This document shows positions 41,185-50,285 of a DNA stretch of 64,000 bases, one piece after another. The translations under genes were made by a program, and so were the position numbers. The stretch's first letter is position 1. The number at the start of each line of letters is the position of its first letter. Below the pieces are notes generated by a model, which saw only the letters and a list, made by a program, of their open reading frames with translations, was not told the origin of the DNA and ran no database searches. This DNA comes from CAWJJM01 sp963843275 (GTDB taxonomy: Bacteria > Acidobacteriota > Thermoanaerobaculia > Multivoradales > JBCCEF01): positions 1,674,001 through 1,738,000 of the forward strand of contig CAWJJM010000012.1 of assembly GCA_963843275.1 (NCBI GenBank), in the 5' to 3' direction.

Positions 41185-42338
41185 GATCCCACCGGAGAGC
41201 CTCGGCGGCACCGCGGCCCGCCCGGGCCGGACGCCTCGTCGGCGTCGCGCTGTGCCTGGCTCTGCTCGCCCGCTGCACCGTCTCCACCCCGCCCTTCACC
41301 GACGCCTCGGGCCGGGTCCTCGCCGGCAGCGTCGCGCGCATGGAGAAGATCGAGCTCGGCGGCGTCGTGCAGGCGGTCTGGTTCCGCGGCCGGGCCGTCG
41401 GGGCGCCGGCCCTCGTCCTCCTGCACGGCGGCCCGGGCACCAGCGAGACGGCGCTGTTCCGACACTTCGACGCGGCGCTCGAAGACCGCTTCTTGACCGT
41501 CTACTGGGACCAGCGCGGCAGCGGACGTTCTTACCACCCCGGCATGCCGGCCGCGGCGTTGACCATCGGGCGGATGGTCGAGGACCTCGACGAGCTGGTG
41601 GACCGGGTGCGCCGGCGCTTCGGCAAGCAGCGCGTCGTGCTGCTCGGCCACTCCTGGGGCACCATCCTGGGGACGCTCTACGCCGCCGCCCACCCGGAGA
41701 AGGTGTCCGTCTACGTCGGGATCGGGCAGATCGCCGACTTCGCGGAGGACGAGCGGACCTCCTTGCGCTGGGCGCTGGAGCAGGCGGAGCGCCGCGGCGA
41801 TCGCAAGGCGTTGCGCGCTCTCCGCGAGATGCTGCCCGGCCCGGCGTCGGTCGCCGACGAGCTCGCCCTCGGCCGCTGGGTGGAGCGCTTCGGCGGCAGC
41901 CTGCGGGGCGGGTTGAGCACGGGCGCGCTGGTGCGGGCGGCCCTGGCGACGGACGAGGCGGACCTGGCCGACCTGTGGCGGTTCGGCGCCGGCAACCGCT
42001 TCTCCCTCGAGGCCCTGCGCCCGCAGTACGCGCGCGAGGACCTGACCCGCTTCCGGCGCTTCGCGGTGCCGGTCGTCTTTCTGCTCGGGCGCCACGACTG
42101 GCACGTGCCGTCGACCCTGGCCGCCCGCTACTTCCGTACCCTCGAGGCCCCGTGCAAGCGGCTCGTCTGGTTCGAGCGCTCGGCGCACGATCCACCCTTC
42201 GAGGAGCCGCGGGCCTTCGTACGGGCGATGGTCGACGTGGTGCTGCCGCTGGCGCGGCGCGGATGCCCCGTCCCACCGGCCGCGGCGGATCCGCCGCGGG
42301 CCGCCACCGACACCGGCGCGCCGCGCCGCGGGGAGTGA
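41181..42338 (+). CDS. Alpha/beta hydrolase lipoprotein, S33 (prolyl-aminopeptidase-like)
   Basis: A 385-residue protein with an Arg-rich start, a hydrophobic core and LLARC (Cys 32), a probable lipobox, so it should be exported and anchored. The S33 signatures are HGGPG (82-86), WDQRGSGRS (109-117) and the nucleophile elbow GHSWG with Ser 158. The acid is probably in GRHDWHVPS and the base in ERSAHDPPFEEP. The family contains proline iminopeptidases and related esterases or lactonases. Export is unusual for an aminopeptidase and suggests a small-molecule substrate in the envelope. GTGA overlap with the SRPBCC gene. Confidence 0.85.
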   Translation: MRSHRRASAAPRPARAGRLVGVALCLALLARCTVSTPPFTDASGRVLAGSVARMEKIELGGVVQAVWFRGRAVGAPALVLLHGGPGTSETALFRHFDAALEDRFLTVYWDQRGSGRSYHPGMPAAALTIGRMVEDLDELVDRVRRRFGKQRVVLLGHSWGTILGTLYAAAHPEKVSVYVGIGQIADFAEDERTSLRWALEQAERRGDRKALRALREMLPGPASVADELALGRWVERFGGSLRGGLSTGALVRAALATDEADLADLWRFGAGNRFSLEALRPQYAREDLTRFRRFAVPVVFLLGRHDWHVPSTLAARYFRTLEAPCKRLVWFERSAHDPPFEEPRAFVRAMVDVVLPLARRGCPVPPAAADPPRAATDTGAPRRGE

Positions 42339-42341
42339 GCC

Positions 42342-43130
42342 ATGGATCGCCAGAACCGCAAGGCCGAGGTCTTCCGGGCGCTGCACGCCGGCGCGCCGTT
42401 CCTGCTCCCCAACCCGTGGGACGCCGGCTCGGCCCGGGTCCTCGCGGCGCTGGGGTTCCCGGCGCTCGCCACCACCAGCTCCGGCTTCGCGTTCACCCTC
42501 GGCCGGCGGGACGGCAGCGCGACCCTGGACGAGGTGGTGGCGCACGTCACCGCCCTCGACCGCGCCACCGAGCTGCCGCTCTCGGTGGATCTCGAGGACG
42601 GCCACGGGCGCGAGCCCGCCGACGTCGCGGCGGCCGTCCGCCGCGTCGCCGCGGCCGGCGCGGTCGGCGCCTCGATCGAGGACTGGGACGGCGCCGGGCG
42701 GCGCCTCCGCGACCTCGGGCCCGCCGTGGAGCGGGTGGCGGCCGCCGTGGCGGCGGCGCGGGCGCTGCCGTTCCCGTTCACCCTCACCGCGCGCGCGGAG
42801 AACCACCTGCGTGGCAACCCGGACCTCGACGACACCGTCCGGCGGCTCCTCGCCTTCGAGGCCGCCGGCGCGGACGTCCTCTACGCCCCGGGCCTGGCCG
42901 ACCTCGGCGACGTCCGCGCCCTCTGCTCGGCGGTGTCGCGGCCGGTCAACGTCCTGGCGCGGCCGCACCTCCGATTCGACGAGCTGGCCGCGGCCGGGGC
43001 GCAGCGGGTCAGCGTCGGCGGCGCCCTGACCTGGGTCGCGACCCGGGCCCTGGTCGAGGCGGCGACGGCCCTTCGCGAGCAGGGCGACTTCTCCGTCCTG
43101 TCCGCCCGCCTGCCGCCGGGGATCCCGTGA
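42342..43130 (+). CDS. Isocitrate lyase/PEP mutase-family lyase
   Basis: A 262-residue TIM-barrel protein starting three bases after the previous stop. The family signatures are LLPNPWDAGSARVLAALGFPALATTSSG at the N-terminus (substrate loop) and the metal site SVDLEDG (Asp 83, Glu 85, Asp 86) with SIEDWDG. The K-x-C-G-H active-site loop of isocitrate and methylisocitrate lyases is absent, so this is closer to the PEP mutase, carboxyvinyl-carboxyphosphonate mutase or oxaloacetate-decarboxylase side. A C-C or C-P bond-breaking step on a 2-oxo or 2-hydroxy acid is plausible. Confidence 0.85.
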   Translation: MDRQNRKAEVFRALHAGAPFLLPNPWDAGSARVLAALGFPALATTSSGFAFTLGRRDGSATLDEVVAHVTALDRATELPLSVDLEDGHGREPADVAAAVRRVAAAGAVGASIEDWDGAGRRLRDLGPAVERVAAAVAAARALPFPFTLTARAENHLRGNPDLDDTVRRLLAFEAAGADVLYAPGLADLGDVRALCSAVSRPVNVLARPHLRFDELAAAGAQRVSVGGALTWVATRALVEAATALREQGDFSVLSARLPPGIP

Positions 43131-43173
43131 GCGGAGCCCGGCGCTGCGTCCGAACCCGAGAGGAGATTCCTCG

Positions 43174-43671
43174 ATGACACAGCCGGAGATCGTCGCCGCA
43201 GCGAGCGGCCGGACCTTCGAGGTCGCCGCGAACCGCCGGATCGACGCGCCCGCGGCGGCGGTGTACGCGGTGTTCGCGGACTATCGCGAGGCCCACCCAC
43301 GCATCCTCCCGCGCAGCTTCTTCACCGGCCTGACGGTCGAACGGGGCGGCGTCGGCGCCGGCACCGTCCTCCGGGTCAGCGGGCGCTTCGGGGGGCGTAC
43401 CCGCACCCTGCGCGGCGAGGTGACCGAGCCGGAGCCCGGCCTCCTCGTCGAGACCTATCCCGAGGCGCGGTCGGTCACCTCGTTCCGGGTGGAGCCGGAG
43501 CCCGGGGGCGGGGCCTGCCGGGTGACGATCAGCAGCCGCTTCCACCGCGGGCGCGGGCCCGCCGGCTGGTTGCAGGAGACGATGGTCCGCCGGCTGCTGC
43601 GGCGCGTCTACGCGGAGGAGCTCGACCTGGTGGCCGCCGAGGTCGCCGGCACCGCCCCGCCGTCGCCCTGA
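43174..43671 (+). CDS. SRPBCC-superfamily protein
   Basis: A 165-residue protein with the SRPBCC pattern: NRRIDAPAAAVYAVFADYRE, strands GAGTVLRVSGRFGG and VTSFRVEPEPGGGACRVTI, and a C-terminal helix LQETMVRRLLRRVYAEELD. It is the second member of this superfamily in the operon and is not obviously closer to the first than to others. The ATG is well supported by GAGAGGAG. It lies 43 bp after the lyase gene and is the last gene that clearly belongs to the TetR-led operon. Confidence 0.8.
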   Translation: MTQPEIVAAASGRTFEVAANRRIDAPAAAVYAVFADYREAHPRILPRSFFTGLTVERGGVGAGTVLRVSGRFGGRTRTLRGEVTEPEPGLLVETYPEARSVTSFRVEPEPGGGACRVTISSRFHRGRGPAGWLQETMVRRLLRRVYAEELDLVAAEVAGTAPPSP

Positions 43672-43749
43672 GGGCGTCGGAGCGGCCGTGGCCGGGGGCC
43701 GCGGGCCGGCCGGGGCGATCCCGTAGACTGCGGCGCGCCGCCCGCCCCG

Positions 43750-44652
43750 ATGCCCAGCCCGCACACCAAGGCCCGCCTCGCCCTGCTCTCCGCCACCCTG
43801 GTGTGGGGGGCCACCTTCGTCGTCGTCCAACGCGCCCTCGACGACCTGCCGGTCCTGCACCTGCTGGCGCTGCGCTTCGCCCTCGGCGCCGGGCTGCTGC
43901 TGCCGCTCCTGCTGCGCCGGCGGCGCCGCTCGTCCCCGGCGGCCTTGCTGCGCGACGGCCTGGGGGTGGGGGTGGCACTCTTCGCCGGCTACGCCCTGCA
44001 GACCTACGGGCTGCTGTGGACGACCCCGTCGCGCTCGGCCTTCCTCACCGGCCTGACCGTGCTGCTGGTCCCGGCGCTGGGCCGGCTGGCGGGGGTGCTG
44101 CGCCTCCGCTGGACGTCGCTCGCCGGGGCGGCCTGCGCGGCGGCCGGCCTCTGGGTGCTGTTCCGCCCGTGGTCCGGGGGCGGCGCCGCCTTCAACCTCG
44201 GCGACGCCCTGACCCTGGGCTGCGCCGCCGCCTTCGCGGTGCAGGTCCTGCTGGTCGAGCGCGCCGTGCGACGCCACTCGGTGGCGGCGCTGGCGGTGGT
44301 CCAGTTCCTGGTCGTCGCGGCGCTGTCGGCGCCGTCCCTGGTGGTGCGGCCGCTGACCCGGGCCGAGCTCACCCCGGCGGCGCTCGCCGCGGTGGCGGTC
44401 ACCGGGATCTTCGCCACCGCCCTGGCCTTCGTCTGCCAGCTCTACGCCCAGCGCCGGCTCGGCGCCGTCGAGACCGCGGTCATCCTGTCGATGGAGCCGC
44501 CGGTGGCCGCGGCGGTGTCGCTGCTGATCGGGCGCGAGGCCGCCAGCGCGGGGTTGCTGCTCGGCGGCGGGCTGATCGTCGCCGGCATGCTGCTGTCCGA
44601 CCTCGGGGCCCCCGCGCCCGCGCCTCCCGGCGCCCCCGCGCCGCGCTCCTGA
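43750..44652 (+). CDS. EamA/DMT-family transporter
   Basis: A 300-residue inner-membrane protein with about ten helices in two EamA halves (LLSATLVWGATFVVVQRAL, then the second half from NLGDALTLGCAAAFAVQVLL). Motif LGAVETAVILSMEPPVAA is the typical export-family end. It shares only family membership with the transporter at 21168. It follows the TetR operon by 78 bp, with a TAGACT at 43724, so it could be separately expressed or be the exporter of that unit. The substrate is unknown. Confidence 0.85.
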   Translation: MPSPHTKARLALLSATLVWGATFVVVQRALDDLPVLHLLALRFALGAGLLLPLLLRRRRRSSPAALLRDGLGVGVALFAGYALQTYGLLWTTPSRSAFLTGLTVLLVPALGRLAGVLRLRWTSLAGAACAAAGLWVLFRPWSGGGAAFNLGDALTLGCAAAFAVQVLLVERAVRRHSVAALAVVQFLVVAALSAPSLVVRPLTRAELTPAALAAVAVTGIFATALAFVCQLYAQRRLGAVETAVILSMEPPVAAAVSLLIGREAASAGLLLGGGLIVAGMLLSDLGAPAPAPPGAPAPRS

Positions 44653-44680
44653 GGCGCTCGCGGGAGGCCCCCGCGGGCAT

Positions 44681-44709
44681 TTGCCGCGCCTCGCGCGAGC
44701 AAGTAGACT
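44681..44709 (+). promoter_or_regulatory. Probable sigma-70 promoter of the leucine dehydrogenase gene
   Basis: TTGCCG at 44681-44686 and TAGACT at 44704-44709 are separated by 17 bases, and the pair stands out in very GC-rich sequence. It would give a leader of about 170 bases before the ATG at 44885; no riboswitch or attenuator structure is recognised there. Confidence 0.5.
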
Positions 44710-44884
44710 GGTGACGTCCGCCCTTGCCCGGGCGCGCCGGCCGGTCGAGTTCGCACCTTCAGCACACCAGGTTCTGCCGCTGCGGTCCCGGGCCGAGGAG
44801 CGGCTTCCGATGGGCTCGCGACCGCGCGGGCGGCTCAGCGACGGCAACGCGAAGTCGCAACTTCTTCAAGTGAGGGAACAATCG

Positions 44885-45985
44885 ATGAAGATGTTCGAGG
44901 ACATGGCGGGGATGGGGCACGAGCGTGTCCTGATCTGCTCCAACCCCGAGGTGGGTCTGAAGGCGATCATCGCCGTCCACTCCACGGTCCTGGGTCCGGG
45001 GCTGGGCGGCGTCCGGATGTGGCCCTACAAGTCCTTCGAGGAGGCGATGCACGACGTGCTGCGCCTGTCGCGCGGCATGACCTACAAGGCGGCCGCCGCG
45101 GGGCTCAACCTGGGAGGGGGCAAGGCGGTCATCATCGGCGACCCGAAGAAGGACAAGAGCGAGGCGCTGTTCCGCTGCTTCGGGCAGTACATCGGCTCGC
45201 TCGGCGGGCTCTACATCTCGGCCGAGGACGTCGGCATCGACGTCGAGGACTGCGAGATCATCCTCACCGAGACGCGCTGGGTCACCGGCGTGTCCCCGGC
45301 CCACGGCGGCAGCGGCGACCCCTCGCCGGTCACCGCGTACGGCACCCTGCAGGGGATGAAGGCGGCGCAACGCAAGCTCTCCGGCGACACCTCGCTGGAG
45401 GGCAAGACGGTCGCCATCCAGGGGCTCGGCAGCGTCGGCATCTGGCTCGCGTCGTACCTCAAGGAGGAGGGCGTCAAGCTGTTCGGCTGCGACCTCGACG
45501 AGGAGGCCACCGAGCAGGCCCGCAGCGAGCACGGCGTGGAGATCGTGCCCCCCGACGAGATCTACGACGTCGACTGCGACATCTTCGCGCCCTGCGCGCT
45601 GGGCGCCATCCTCAACGACGACACGATCCCGCGCCTGAAGTGCCGGGTGGTCGCCGGCGCCGCCAACAACCAGCTCGACGACGAGGAGCGCCACGGCCAG
45701 GAGCTGGCGGCGCGCGACATCCTCTACGCCCCGGACTTCGTCATCAACGCCGGCGGGCTGATCAACGTCTACAACGAGCTCACCGGCAACTACAACCGCG
45801 ACCGCGCCCTGCGCATGACCCGCTCCATCTACCTCAACATGATGCGCGTCTTCGAGATCGCCGGCCGCGACGGCGTCACCACCGCGGTGGCCGCCGACCG
45901 GTTGGCCGAGGAGCGGATCGCCAAGGTGCGGGCGCTCGGCACCCGCCAGTGGGGCCGCCTGATCGCGCGCAACAACCACAAGTGA
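44885..45985 (+). CDS. Glu/Leu/Phe/Val dehydrogenase, leucine-dehydrogenase type
   Basis: A 366-residue NAD-dependent amino-acid dehydrogenase, interconverting branched-chain amino acids and their 2-oxo acids. The start at 44885 follows GAGGGA. The catalytic Lys 80 lies in GLNLGGGKAVI with a second Lys at 68 (MTYKAAAAGL), the same numbering as in Bacillus leucine dehydrogenase. The NAD fold has AIQGLGSVGIWLA near residue 180. C-terminal FVINAGGLINVYNE is also family-typical. Valine or phenylalanine specificity cannot be excluded. It has its own promoter and precedes the polysaccharide operon by 61 bp. Confidence 0.9.
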   Translation: MKMFEDMAGMGHERVLICSNPEVGLKAIIAVHSTVLGPGLGGVRMWPYKSFEEAMHDVLRLSRGMTYKAAAAGLNLGGGKAVIIGDPKKDKSEALFRCFGQYIGSLGGLYISAEDVGIDVEDCEIILTETRWVTGVSPAHGGSGDPSPVTAYGTLQGMKAAQRKLSGDTSLEGKTVAIQGLGSVGIWLASYLKEEGVKLFGCDLDEEATEQARSEHGVEIVPPDEIYDVDCDIFAPCALGAILNDDTIPRLKCRVVAGAANNQLDDEERHGQELAARDILYAPDFVINAGGLINVYNELTGNYNRDRALRMTRSIYLNMMRVFEIAGRDGVTTAVAADRLAEERIAKVRALGTRQWGRLIARNNHK

Positions 45986-46046
45986 CCTGCCGCGCCCGGT
46001 GCGGTGCCGGGCGCTGGAACGTCCCCCGGACGGCCGCCGCCGCACC

Positions 46047-46931
46047 GTGACCGAACCGCGCCTCTCCGTCGTCGTCCCGGACCTCGACTCCCCCTGGATC
46101 GACCGCACCCTCGCGGCGCTCGCCGACCAGGGGGCGCCGGGGCCGGCGGCGGAGGTGCTGGTGGTCGGTCGCGACCGGCCGGGACGGGTGCCCCGCGACG
46201 GGTCGATCCGCCTGCTGGAGAGCGAGCGGGCCCTCAACCCCGCCGCGGCCCGCAACCGCGGCGTGGCGGCGGCACGCGGCGCGCGGATCCTCTTCACCGA
46301 CGCCGACTGCCGCCCGCTGCCCGGCTGGCTCGAGCGCCTCGCCGCCGCCCTCGACCGCTCCCCGGTGGCCGGCGGCGCGGTCACCTTCCCCCACGACGGC
46401 GACCGCTGGGCCCTCGCCGACAACATCGCCTCCTTCCACGAGCTGCTCGCCGACCGCCCCGCCGCGGACGACAGCCGCGGCCAGCTCGGCAGCCTCAACC
46501 TCGCCTGCACCCGCGCCGCCTGGGACCGGGTGGGACCGTTCGACGAGACCCTCACCACCTCGGAGGACCTCGACTGGGTGCTGCGCGCCCGCGCCGCCGG
46601 CCTCGCCACCGCCTTCGTCCCCGGCGCGGTGGTCGAACACGCAGCGGTGCGCCGCTCGCGCGCCGACCTCGAGGCCCACGCCCGCTGGTACGGCGACCAC
46701 GTCCACGCCTTCCGGCGCCGCCACCCCGACGCCCTCGGCACCGGCCCCACCTGGCGCCACCCCGCGCTGCTGCGGCTGGCGGCGCCCTGGAAGGCGCGGC
46801 TGCGGGCGCGGGCCGTCTTCCGCCGCCACCCGCAGCTCGCCGGGTGCCGCCGGGCGCTGCCCGGCGTGGTCGTCTTCCTGCGCGCCTGGTACCGGGCGGT
46901 GGCGGCGAGCTGGCCCGGGGAGGGCGGTTGA
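46047..46931 (+). CDS. Glycosyltransferase family 2
   Basis: A 294-residue GT-A enzyme. GTG 46047 is preferred because the GT2 core (EPRLSVVVPDLDSPWIDRTL) starts directly after it. The metal/sugar-nucleotide motif is FTDADC (84-88) and the acceptor region holds GPFDETLTTSEDLDWVLRA, with the ED pair as base. A C-terminal helical region with few hydrophobic segments suggests membrane association. It is the first gene of a run of six overlapping genes that build and export a surface glycan. Confidence 0.85.
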   Translation: MTEPRLSVVVPDLDSPWIDRTLAALADQGAPGPAAEVLVVGRDRPGRVPRDGSIRLLESERALNPAAARNRGVAAARGARILFTDADCRPLPGWLERLAAALDRSPVAGGAVTFPHDGDRWALADNIASFHELLADRPAADDSRGQLGSLNLACTRAAWDRVGPFDETLTTSEDLDWVLRARAAGLATAFVPGAVVEHAAVRRSRADLEAHARWYGDHVHAFRRRHPDALGTGPTWRHPALLRLAAPWKARLRARAVFRRHPQLAGCRRALPGVVVFLRAWYRAVAASWPGEGG

Positions 46932-48394
46932 GCCGCCGGCCGCCGGACGGCGGGCCGCCGGCGGACCCCGGGGCGCCGCCAGCGCCGCGCCCGGGGACCG
47001 AGGGCCGCTTCCTCGCCTCCACCGTCGCCGCCTACGGCAGCCAGCTCGGGCGCATCGCCATCCGCCTGGTCGCCGACGTGGCGCTGGCGCGGCTGGTGCT
47101 GGCGGAGTTCCACGGGCTGTTCGACTACGCCCTCGCCGCGGTGCTCATCGCCGGCGTGGTGCGCGACTTCGGGCTGCCCTACCACCTGGTGCGCGACGAG
47201 CGCGAGCCGTACGGCACGGTCCTGGTGTGGGTGGCGGGGTCGGGCGCCCTCCTCGCCGCCGCCCTCGCCCTCGGCTCGCCGCTGTTCGGCGCCCTCGACC
47301 CGCAGCTGCCGCGGGTGGTGGCCGCCCTCGCCGGCTACGTGCTGCTCGACGGCCTGGCCACCGTCCCCCGGGTCTTCTTCGAGCGCCGCCTCGAGGTGGG
47401 ACGCCTGGTGGTGCCGGAGATCCTCCGCGGGGTCGCCTTCGCGGCGGTGGCGATCGGGCTCGCCGCGGCCGGCTTCGGCGTCTGGTCGTTCGTCGCCGGC
47501 GAGCTGGTCGGGATGGCCCTGCTCGCCGCCCTGCTGTGGGGGCGGGCCTGGGGACGGATGCCGTTGGCGGTGGACGTGGCGCAGCTCCCCGGCCTGCTCC
47601 ACCAGAGCTCGTTCCTCTTCGCCATCGCGCTGTGCGCTTTCACCCTGCCGTACCTCGAGCGCTACATCGTGGGGCCGTTCGTCACCACCGTGATGGTGGC
47701 GCAGTACGGCAAGGCGCGGCTGTGGGGGCTGCGCATGCAGACGATCGTGGTGCCCGCGGTGCAGCGGGTCCTCTACCCCACCCTGGTCGAGTACCGGTAC
47801 GATGCGCCCCGCTTCTTCTCCGTCTACCGGATCGGCACCGTGACCATCCTCGCCTTCGAGGCCCTGGCGGCCTGGTTCCTCTTCTTCAACGCCGACACGG
47901 TGCTGGTGCGGGTGCTGCTCGGGCCGCAGTGGCGGCCGGCGGTGCCGCTGCTCAAGGTGCTCTGTTTCCTGCCGCTGATCGACCCCTTCAGCCGCCTCGG
48001 CGGCGAGTTGCTGAAGGTGCGGCGCGAGGACCGCGTGTGGCTCGCCATCGTGGTGCTCAACTTCGCCAGCCTGGTCGGCTTCGGCATCGCGCTGTCGCGC
48101 GCCTACGGCACGCTGGGGCTGGCGGTGGCCAACTTCCTGCTGCTCGGCAACGGGCTGATGACCTGGCGGGTGTGGCGCATCTGCGGCCGCGACTTCTGGC
48201 GCCTGGCGGCGGACCTGCTCTTCGTCTACCTGGCGCCGCTGGTCCCCTTCGCGGCGGTGCTCGCCCTCTTCCCCGAGGAGGGCTGGGGGCGGCTCGCCGC
48301 CTCGGTCGCCGCCGCCGCCGTCGCCGCGTCCCTGGTGGTGGCGCGCTTCCATCGTCCCTTCCGGCGCTTCTTCGCCGGCGAGGCGCCCGCGTGA
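46928..48394 (+). CDS. Polysaccharide flippase, Wzx/MATE-like
   Basis: A 488-residue inner-membrane protein with about twelve to fourteen hydrophobic helices. It begins at TTG, with TTGA overlap to the upstream stop. The region STVAAYGSQLGRIAIRLVADVAL and PYLERYIVGPFVTTVMVAQYGKARLW fit the polysaccharide_synt family of lipid-linked oligosaccharide flippases (MVF/Wzx class). The Pro-rich first 30 residues are not conserved. It probably moves undecaprenyl-linked repeats across the inner membrane for the cluster's glycan. No Wzy polymerase is recognised in the window. Confidence 0.85.
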   Translation: MSRRPPDGGPPADPGAPPAPRPGTEGRFLASTVAAYGSQLGRIAIRLVADVALARLVLAEFHGLFDYALAAVLIAGVVRDFGLPYHLVRDEREPYGTVLVWVAGSGALLAAALALGSPLFGALDPQLPRVVAALAGYVLLDGLATVPRVFFERRLEVGRLVVPEILRGVAFAAVAIGLAAAGFGVWSFVAGELVGMALLAALLWGRAWGRMPLAVDVAQLPGLLHQSSFLFAIALCAFTLPYLERYIVGPFVTTVMVAQYGKARLWGLRMQTIVVPAVQRVLYPTLVEYRYDAPRFFSVYRIGTVTILAFEALAAWFLFFNADTVLVRVLLGPQWRPAVPLLKVLCFLPLIDPFSRLGGELLKVRREDRVWLAIVVLNFASLVGFGIALSRAYGTLGLAVANFLLLGNGLMTWRVWRICGRDFWRLAADLLFVYLAPLVPFAAVLALFPEEGWGRLAASVAAAAVAASLVVARFHRPFRRFFAGEAPA

Positions 48395-49491
48395 GGGTGG
48401 CCTTCGTGATGCCGGGGGTGGGCGTGGTGGCGCGCGGCGCGGAGGCCTTCGTGGTGGAGATCGCCGCGGCGCTGGAGGCGCGCGGCATCGAGACGACGCT
48501 GTTGTGCCGCGGGCCCGCCCCGGGGCGCCACCGGCGCCTCCGCGCCCTGCCCCGCGACACCCCGTGGCTGGTGCGTCTCTACGCCGCCAGCCAGCTCGGC
48601 CGCAAGCTGCTCGACACCCTCTTCCTCGACCCGTTGAACGTCGAGTGGGACAGCGCCGCGCTCGCCGCCTTCCCCGCCCTCTGGCGCGGCGGATACGATG
48701 TGGTGGTCATGGAGGGAGGGCTGGTGGGCGCCTGGCTGTGCCGCCTGCTGCGGCGGATGCGGGGAAGCCGCTTCGTCGACGTCGCCCACGGCGTCGATCC
48801 GAAGTGGGAGGGCGCCTTCGCGCGCCAGCGTCCGGACCGCGTGGTCGCCTTCACCGCCGCCGCGGCGGCGATGATCCGCGCCCGGGCGCCGCGGGCACGG
48901 GTCGAGGTGATCCCGCACGGCGTCGACCTGGAGGCCTTCTCCCCCGCCGTGCCGGCGGCCGCGACCGGCCTCGCCGCGCCGCTGGTGCTGGCCGCCGGGG
49001 CGGTCGACCGCCACAAGCGGCTCGACCTCGTGGTCCGGGCGCTGGGGCGCCTGGCGGCGGACGGGCGACCGGCCAGCCTCGCGGTGCTGGGCGACGGTCC
49101 CGGCGCCGCGGCCCTCGACACCCTCGCCGCCGCCGAGCTGCCGGCCGGCCGCTACCGCCGGCTGCAGGTCCCGCGGGGCGCGATGGCGGCCTGGCTCGCC
49201 GCCGCTGACGTCTTCACTCTGCCGTCGGTGAGCGAGTCCTTCGGCCTCGTCTACCTCGAGGCGCTGGCCTGCGGCACCCCCTGCGTGGCGCCGGACGACT
49301 CCACCCGGCGCGAGGTGATCGGCGACGCCGGCCTCTACTGCGACCCCACCGACGCGGCCGCCTACGCCGGCGCTCTCGCCGCCGCCCTCGACCGCTCCTG
49401 GGGCGACGCGCCGCGGCGCCGGGCCGCGGCCTTCCCCTTCGCCGCCACCGCCGACGCCTGGGCGGACCTGCTCGCGAGGCTGGCGGCGTGA
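48391..49491 (+). CDS. Glycosyltransferase family 4
   Basis: A 366-residue GT-B enzyme starting GTG (GTGA overlap). The N-terminal half opens MRVAFVMPGVGVVARGAEAFV, and an acceptor-site AHGVD lies near residue 133. The GT4 C-terminal domain has VIPHGVDLEAF, AAGAVDRHKRLDLVV (phosphate-binding R/K) and the E-x7-E motif SESFGLVYLEALACGTP. It retains the nucleotide-sugar binding residues and should be active; the sugar and linkage are unknown. It acts in the cytosol on the lipid-linked intermediate. Confidence 0.88.
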   Translation: MRVAFVMPGVGVVARGAEAFVVEIAAALEARGIETTLLCRGPAPGRHRRLRALPRDTPWLVRLYAASQLGRKLLDTLFLDPLNVEWDSAALAAFPALWRGGYDVVVMEGGLVGAWLCRLLRRMRGSRFVDVAHGVDPKWEGAFARQRPDRVVAFTAAAAAMIRARAPRARVEVIPHGVDLEAFSPAVPAAATGLAAPLVLAAGAVDRHKRLDLVVRALGRLAADGRPASLAVLGDGPGAAALDTLAAAELPAGRYRRLQVPRGAMAAWLAAADVFTLPSVSESFGLVYLEALACGTPCVAPDDSTRREVIGDAGLYCDPTDAAAYAGALAAALDRSWGDAPRRRAAAFPFAATADAWADLLARLAA

Positions 49492-50285
49492 GCGCGACGC
49501 CGCGGGTGCGGACGCCGGTGCTGATGTACCACCACGTCGAGCCCGAGCCCCGGCAGCCGGAGCCCCGGCACCCGGGCAGCTACGTCACGCCGGAGGAGCT
49601 GGCCGCCCAGCTCGACCTGCTGGCCGCCTGGGGCTTCTCGACCTGGACGCTGGCCGCCGCCGCGGAGCGCTGGCACACCGGCCGGCCGCTGCCGCGGCGC
49701 AGCGTGGTCCTCACCTTCGACGACGGCTGCCGCTGCTTCGCCGCCCACGCCCTGCCGGCGCTGGCGGCGCGCGGGCAACGGGCCACCGTCTTCGCGGTCA
49801 GCGGCGAGCTCGGCGGCGTCAACCGCTGGGACCTGGAGGCCGGCGAGCGCCGCGAGGCGCTGATGGACGCCGCCGAGCTGCGCGCCGTGGCCGCCGCCGG
49901 CTGCGAGGTCGGCGCCCACGGCCACACCCACGCCGACCTCTCGCACCTGGCCGACGGCGCCCTCCGCGCCGAGACCGCCGGCTGCCGCGAGGCGCTGACC
50001 GCGGCCCTGGGCGCTCCCCCGGCCACCTTCTGCTACCCGTACGGTCGCGCCCCGGAGGCGGCGCGGCGAGCGGTGCGCGCCGCCGGCTACACCGCCGCGG
50101 TGGCGATCCTGGGCCACGAAGGGGCCACCGCCGGCGACCCCTGGGCCCTGCCGCGCGCCATCGTCGGTCCCGGCGAGGGGAGGTTCGAGCTCTGGCTCAA
50201 GGCGGCCGGCCTCTACCCCGCCTGGAGCCGGCTGCCGCGGGTCGGGGTGCTGGCGGCGCTGCGCCGGCGGGAGGTCCCGCGGTGA
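49488..50285 (+). CDS. Polysaccharide deacetylase (CE4)
   Basis: A 265-residue NodB-fold enzyme, GTGA-coupled to the GT4 gene. Motif 1 is TFDDG (76-80, with catalytic and metal-binding Asp). Motif 2 is GAHGHTHADL, with His 144 and His 148 as metal ligands. Motif 3 is FCYPYGR. It opens with PVLMYHHVEP, the usual start in PgaB- and xylanase-type members. It has no signal peptide, so it may work on an intracellular lipid-linked acetamido sugar, or export may depend on another start. It could remove N- or O-acetyl groups during glycan assembly. Confidence 0.88.
   Translation: MSATPRVRTPVLMYHHVEPEPRQPEPRHPGSYVTPEELAAQLDLLAAWGFSTWTLAAAAERWHTGRPLPRRSVVLTFDDGCRCFAAHALPALAARGQRATVFAVSGELGGVNRWDLEAGERREALMDAAELRAVAAAGCEVGAHGHTHADLSHLADGALRAETAGCREALTAALGAPPATFCYPYGRAPEAARRAVRAAGYTAAVAILGHEGATAGDPWALPRAIVGPGEGRFELWLKAAGLYPAWSRLPRVGVLAALRRREVPR

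Noticed and set aside
44653..44884. Riboswitch or T-box before leucine dehydrogenase
   Set aside because: A leader of about 170 bases exists, but no conserved T-box, specifier or known aptamer core was recognised.
44759..48352. A 1,197-codon open frame on the minus strand
   Set aside because: It lies antisense to leucine dehydrogenase and glycan genes; its protein is composed mainly of Arg, Gly, Ala, Pro and His with no motif, as expected of the shadow of high-GC genes.
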